A DNA stretch of 64,000 nt, from contig JAGXGB010000048.1 in NCBI GenBank assembly GCA_024636955.1, positions 1 through 64,000 of the forward strand, in the 5' to 3' direction. Source of the stretch: Bacteroidales bacterium (lineage in GTDB: Bacteria > Bacteroidota > Bacteroidia > Bacteroidales > Lentimicrobiaceae). The translations under genes and the position numbers were made by a program. Below are positions 63,578 to 64,000 of this stretch, in pieces. Below the pieces are notes generated by a model. It saw nothing but the letters and a program-made list of their open reading frames with translations, searched no databases and had not been told where the DNA came from. How positions within the stretch are numbered: the stretch's first letter is position 1; every line of letters starts with the position of its first letter.

Positions 63578-63612
63578 GGCTTCTTGTTTTACCGTGTACA
63601 TATACCCCTTTA

Positions 63613-63628
63613 CCAAAAGTATGCCAAA
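63613..63628 (-). promoter_or_regulatory. Candidate sigma-54-like or TAnnTTTG element for DIPF-repeat gene
   Basis: On the minus strand TTTGGCATACTTTTGG has a TGGCA -24-type core and also an exact TACTTTTG -7 element. It ends 36 bases before the ATG. No -33 TTG is in place, which slightly favours the sigma-54 reading. Confidence 0.4.
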
Positions 63629-63733
63629 CTCCTGAAACCCTTTATTGATAGGGCTTTCAGCGACTAAGTGTATTTTATTAGACTATAAAGTGTTCATTTT
63701 CGGATACCAAATTTTCGGTAGCGGACGGAGGTG

Positions 63734-64000
63734 TTACAATTTCATAAATTTACCGGTGGTCATTCTGTTGATATCCTGAACAGTGATAAAATATAGTCCG
63801 GGTTTTAGGTTGCTGATATCAAGCATCAGACGCCTTCCACTTATGGCTACGTTGTTCAATATTACTTGTGGTCCGTTTAAAGTAGAAATGCTGACAACCG
63901 GCTTAATCAGGTTCCAACTGGCTTTAACTGCAATGCCTTCGGTTGCCGGATTTGGAGCTATGGTTAACTGTCCTCTTTCGATCTCCTGAAAACCTCCGCA
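63734..64000 (-). CDS. C-terminal end of a T9SS-secreted protein, cut by window edge
   Basis: An open minus-strand frame enters from base 64000 and stops at 63734, giving 88 residues. It reads as a type A T9SS sorting domain: LTIAPNPATEGIAV, then SISTLNGPQV and DISNLKPGLYFITVQD, ending TTGKFMKL. The main part of the protein is outside the window, so its function is unknown. Confidence 0.88.
   Translation of the reverse strand, partial: CGGFQEIERGQLTIAPNPATEGIAVKASWNLIKPVVSISTLNGPQVILNNVAISGRRLMLDISNLKPGLYFITVQDINRMTTGKFMKL

Overview
The window reads as a chromosomal segment of a Bacteroidota bacterium (class Bacteroidia or a close relative). The supporting signs are low GC content by eye, promoters of the Bacteroidota type (TTG or TTTG, about 19-21 bases, then TAnnTTTG), two outer-membrane TonB receptors with N-terminal CarboxypepD_reg-like domains, two type IX secretion (T9SS) C-terminal sorting domains, a fused SecDF, a GWxTD-domain protein, a PorE-like TPR/PD40/OmpA protein and the gene order purM-prfA-pyrF. 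No rRNA, phage, transposase or CRISPR array is visible. There is one tRNA, Ser(UGA).

Layout. 1-1921: 5' part of an SNF2-type helicase gene, cut by the window edge. 2328-12749: a minus-strand operon nuoABCDHIJKLMN plus a small Cys-containing protein gene. It encodes an 11-subunit complex I with no nuoE, nuoF or nuoG. 12967-16266: a plus-strand group of a Cys/His-rich HYC_CC_PP-like protein, a TonB receptor and a secreted heavy-metal-associated protein, probably for copper or another thiophilic metal. 16263-18525: YhdH-type reductase, periplasmic thioredoxin-like protein and SmpB. 18673-21295: a TonB receptor under a clear TPP riboswitch, so a thiamin-related uptake receptor. 21324-25297: lipoprotein, AroQ, SMR transporter, glycosyltransferase and GWxTD protein. 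25505-28935: tRNA-Ser, pirin, and a LemA/TPM/TPM operon. 29135-38597: HtpG, branched-chain aminotransferase, purM-prfA-pyrF, and a tatA-OmpA/PD40 pair. 38718-50322: SecDF, a T9SS cargo protein with FG-GAP-like repeats, a retropepsin-like protein, LOG protein, UvrA, lytic transglycosylase and RfbC. 50338-57044: dihydrolipoamide dehydrogenase, Lrp/AsnC regulator, a methionine gamma-lyase-like enzyme and GcvP. 57193-64000: an unknown 262-residue protein, a divergent membrane pyrophosphatase, a bifunctional nuclease with UVR domain, NupC, a small secreted protein with three DIPF repeats, and the C-terminus of another T9SS cargo protein.

How the genes work together. Most of the window is housekeeping. 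Energy conservation is represented by the NADH-module-less complex I and the ion-pumping pyrophosphatase. The envelope is represented by SecDF, Tat, T9SS cargo, TonB receptors, OmpA and a lytic transglycosylase.

What is least ordinary. (1) Several short tandem-repeat arrays start at or shortly after stop codons. Two of them are built of 11-nt units that reverse orientation part-way and could fold into long hairpins. (2) A degenerate retropepsin-like domain appears to be fused to the PorE-like OmpA protein, and a stand-alone retropepsin-like protein with DTS in place of DTG lies 6 kb away. (3) The small secreted DIPF-repeat protein and htpG both have sigma-54-like TGGCAT elements upstream. (4) The pyrophosphatase belongs to a divergent branch. 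(5) A perfect 14-bp LacI-type palindrome lies in the hppA/nupC divergent region. All assignments come from reading the sequence; no database search was run.
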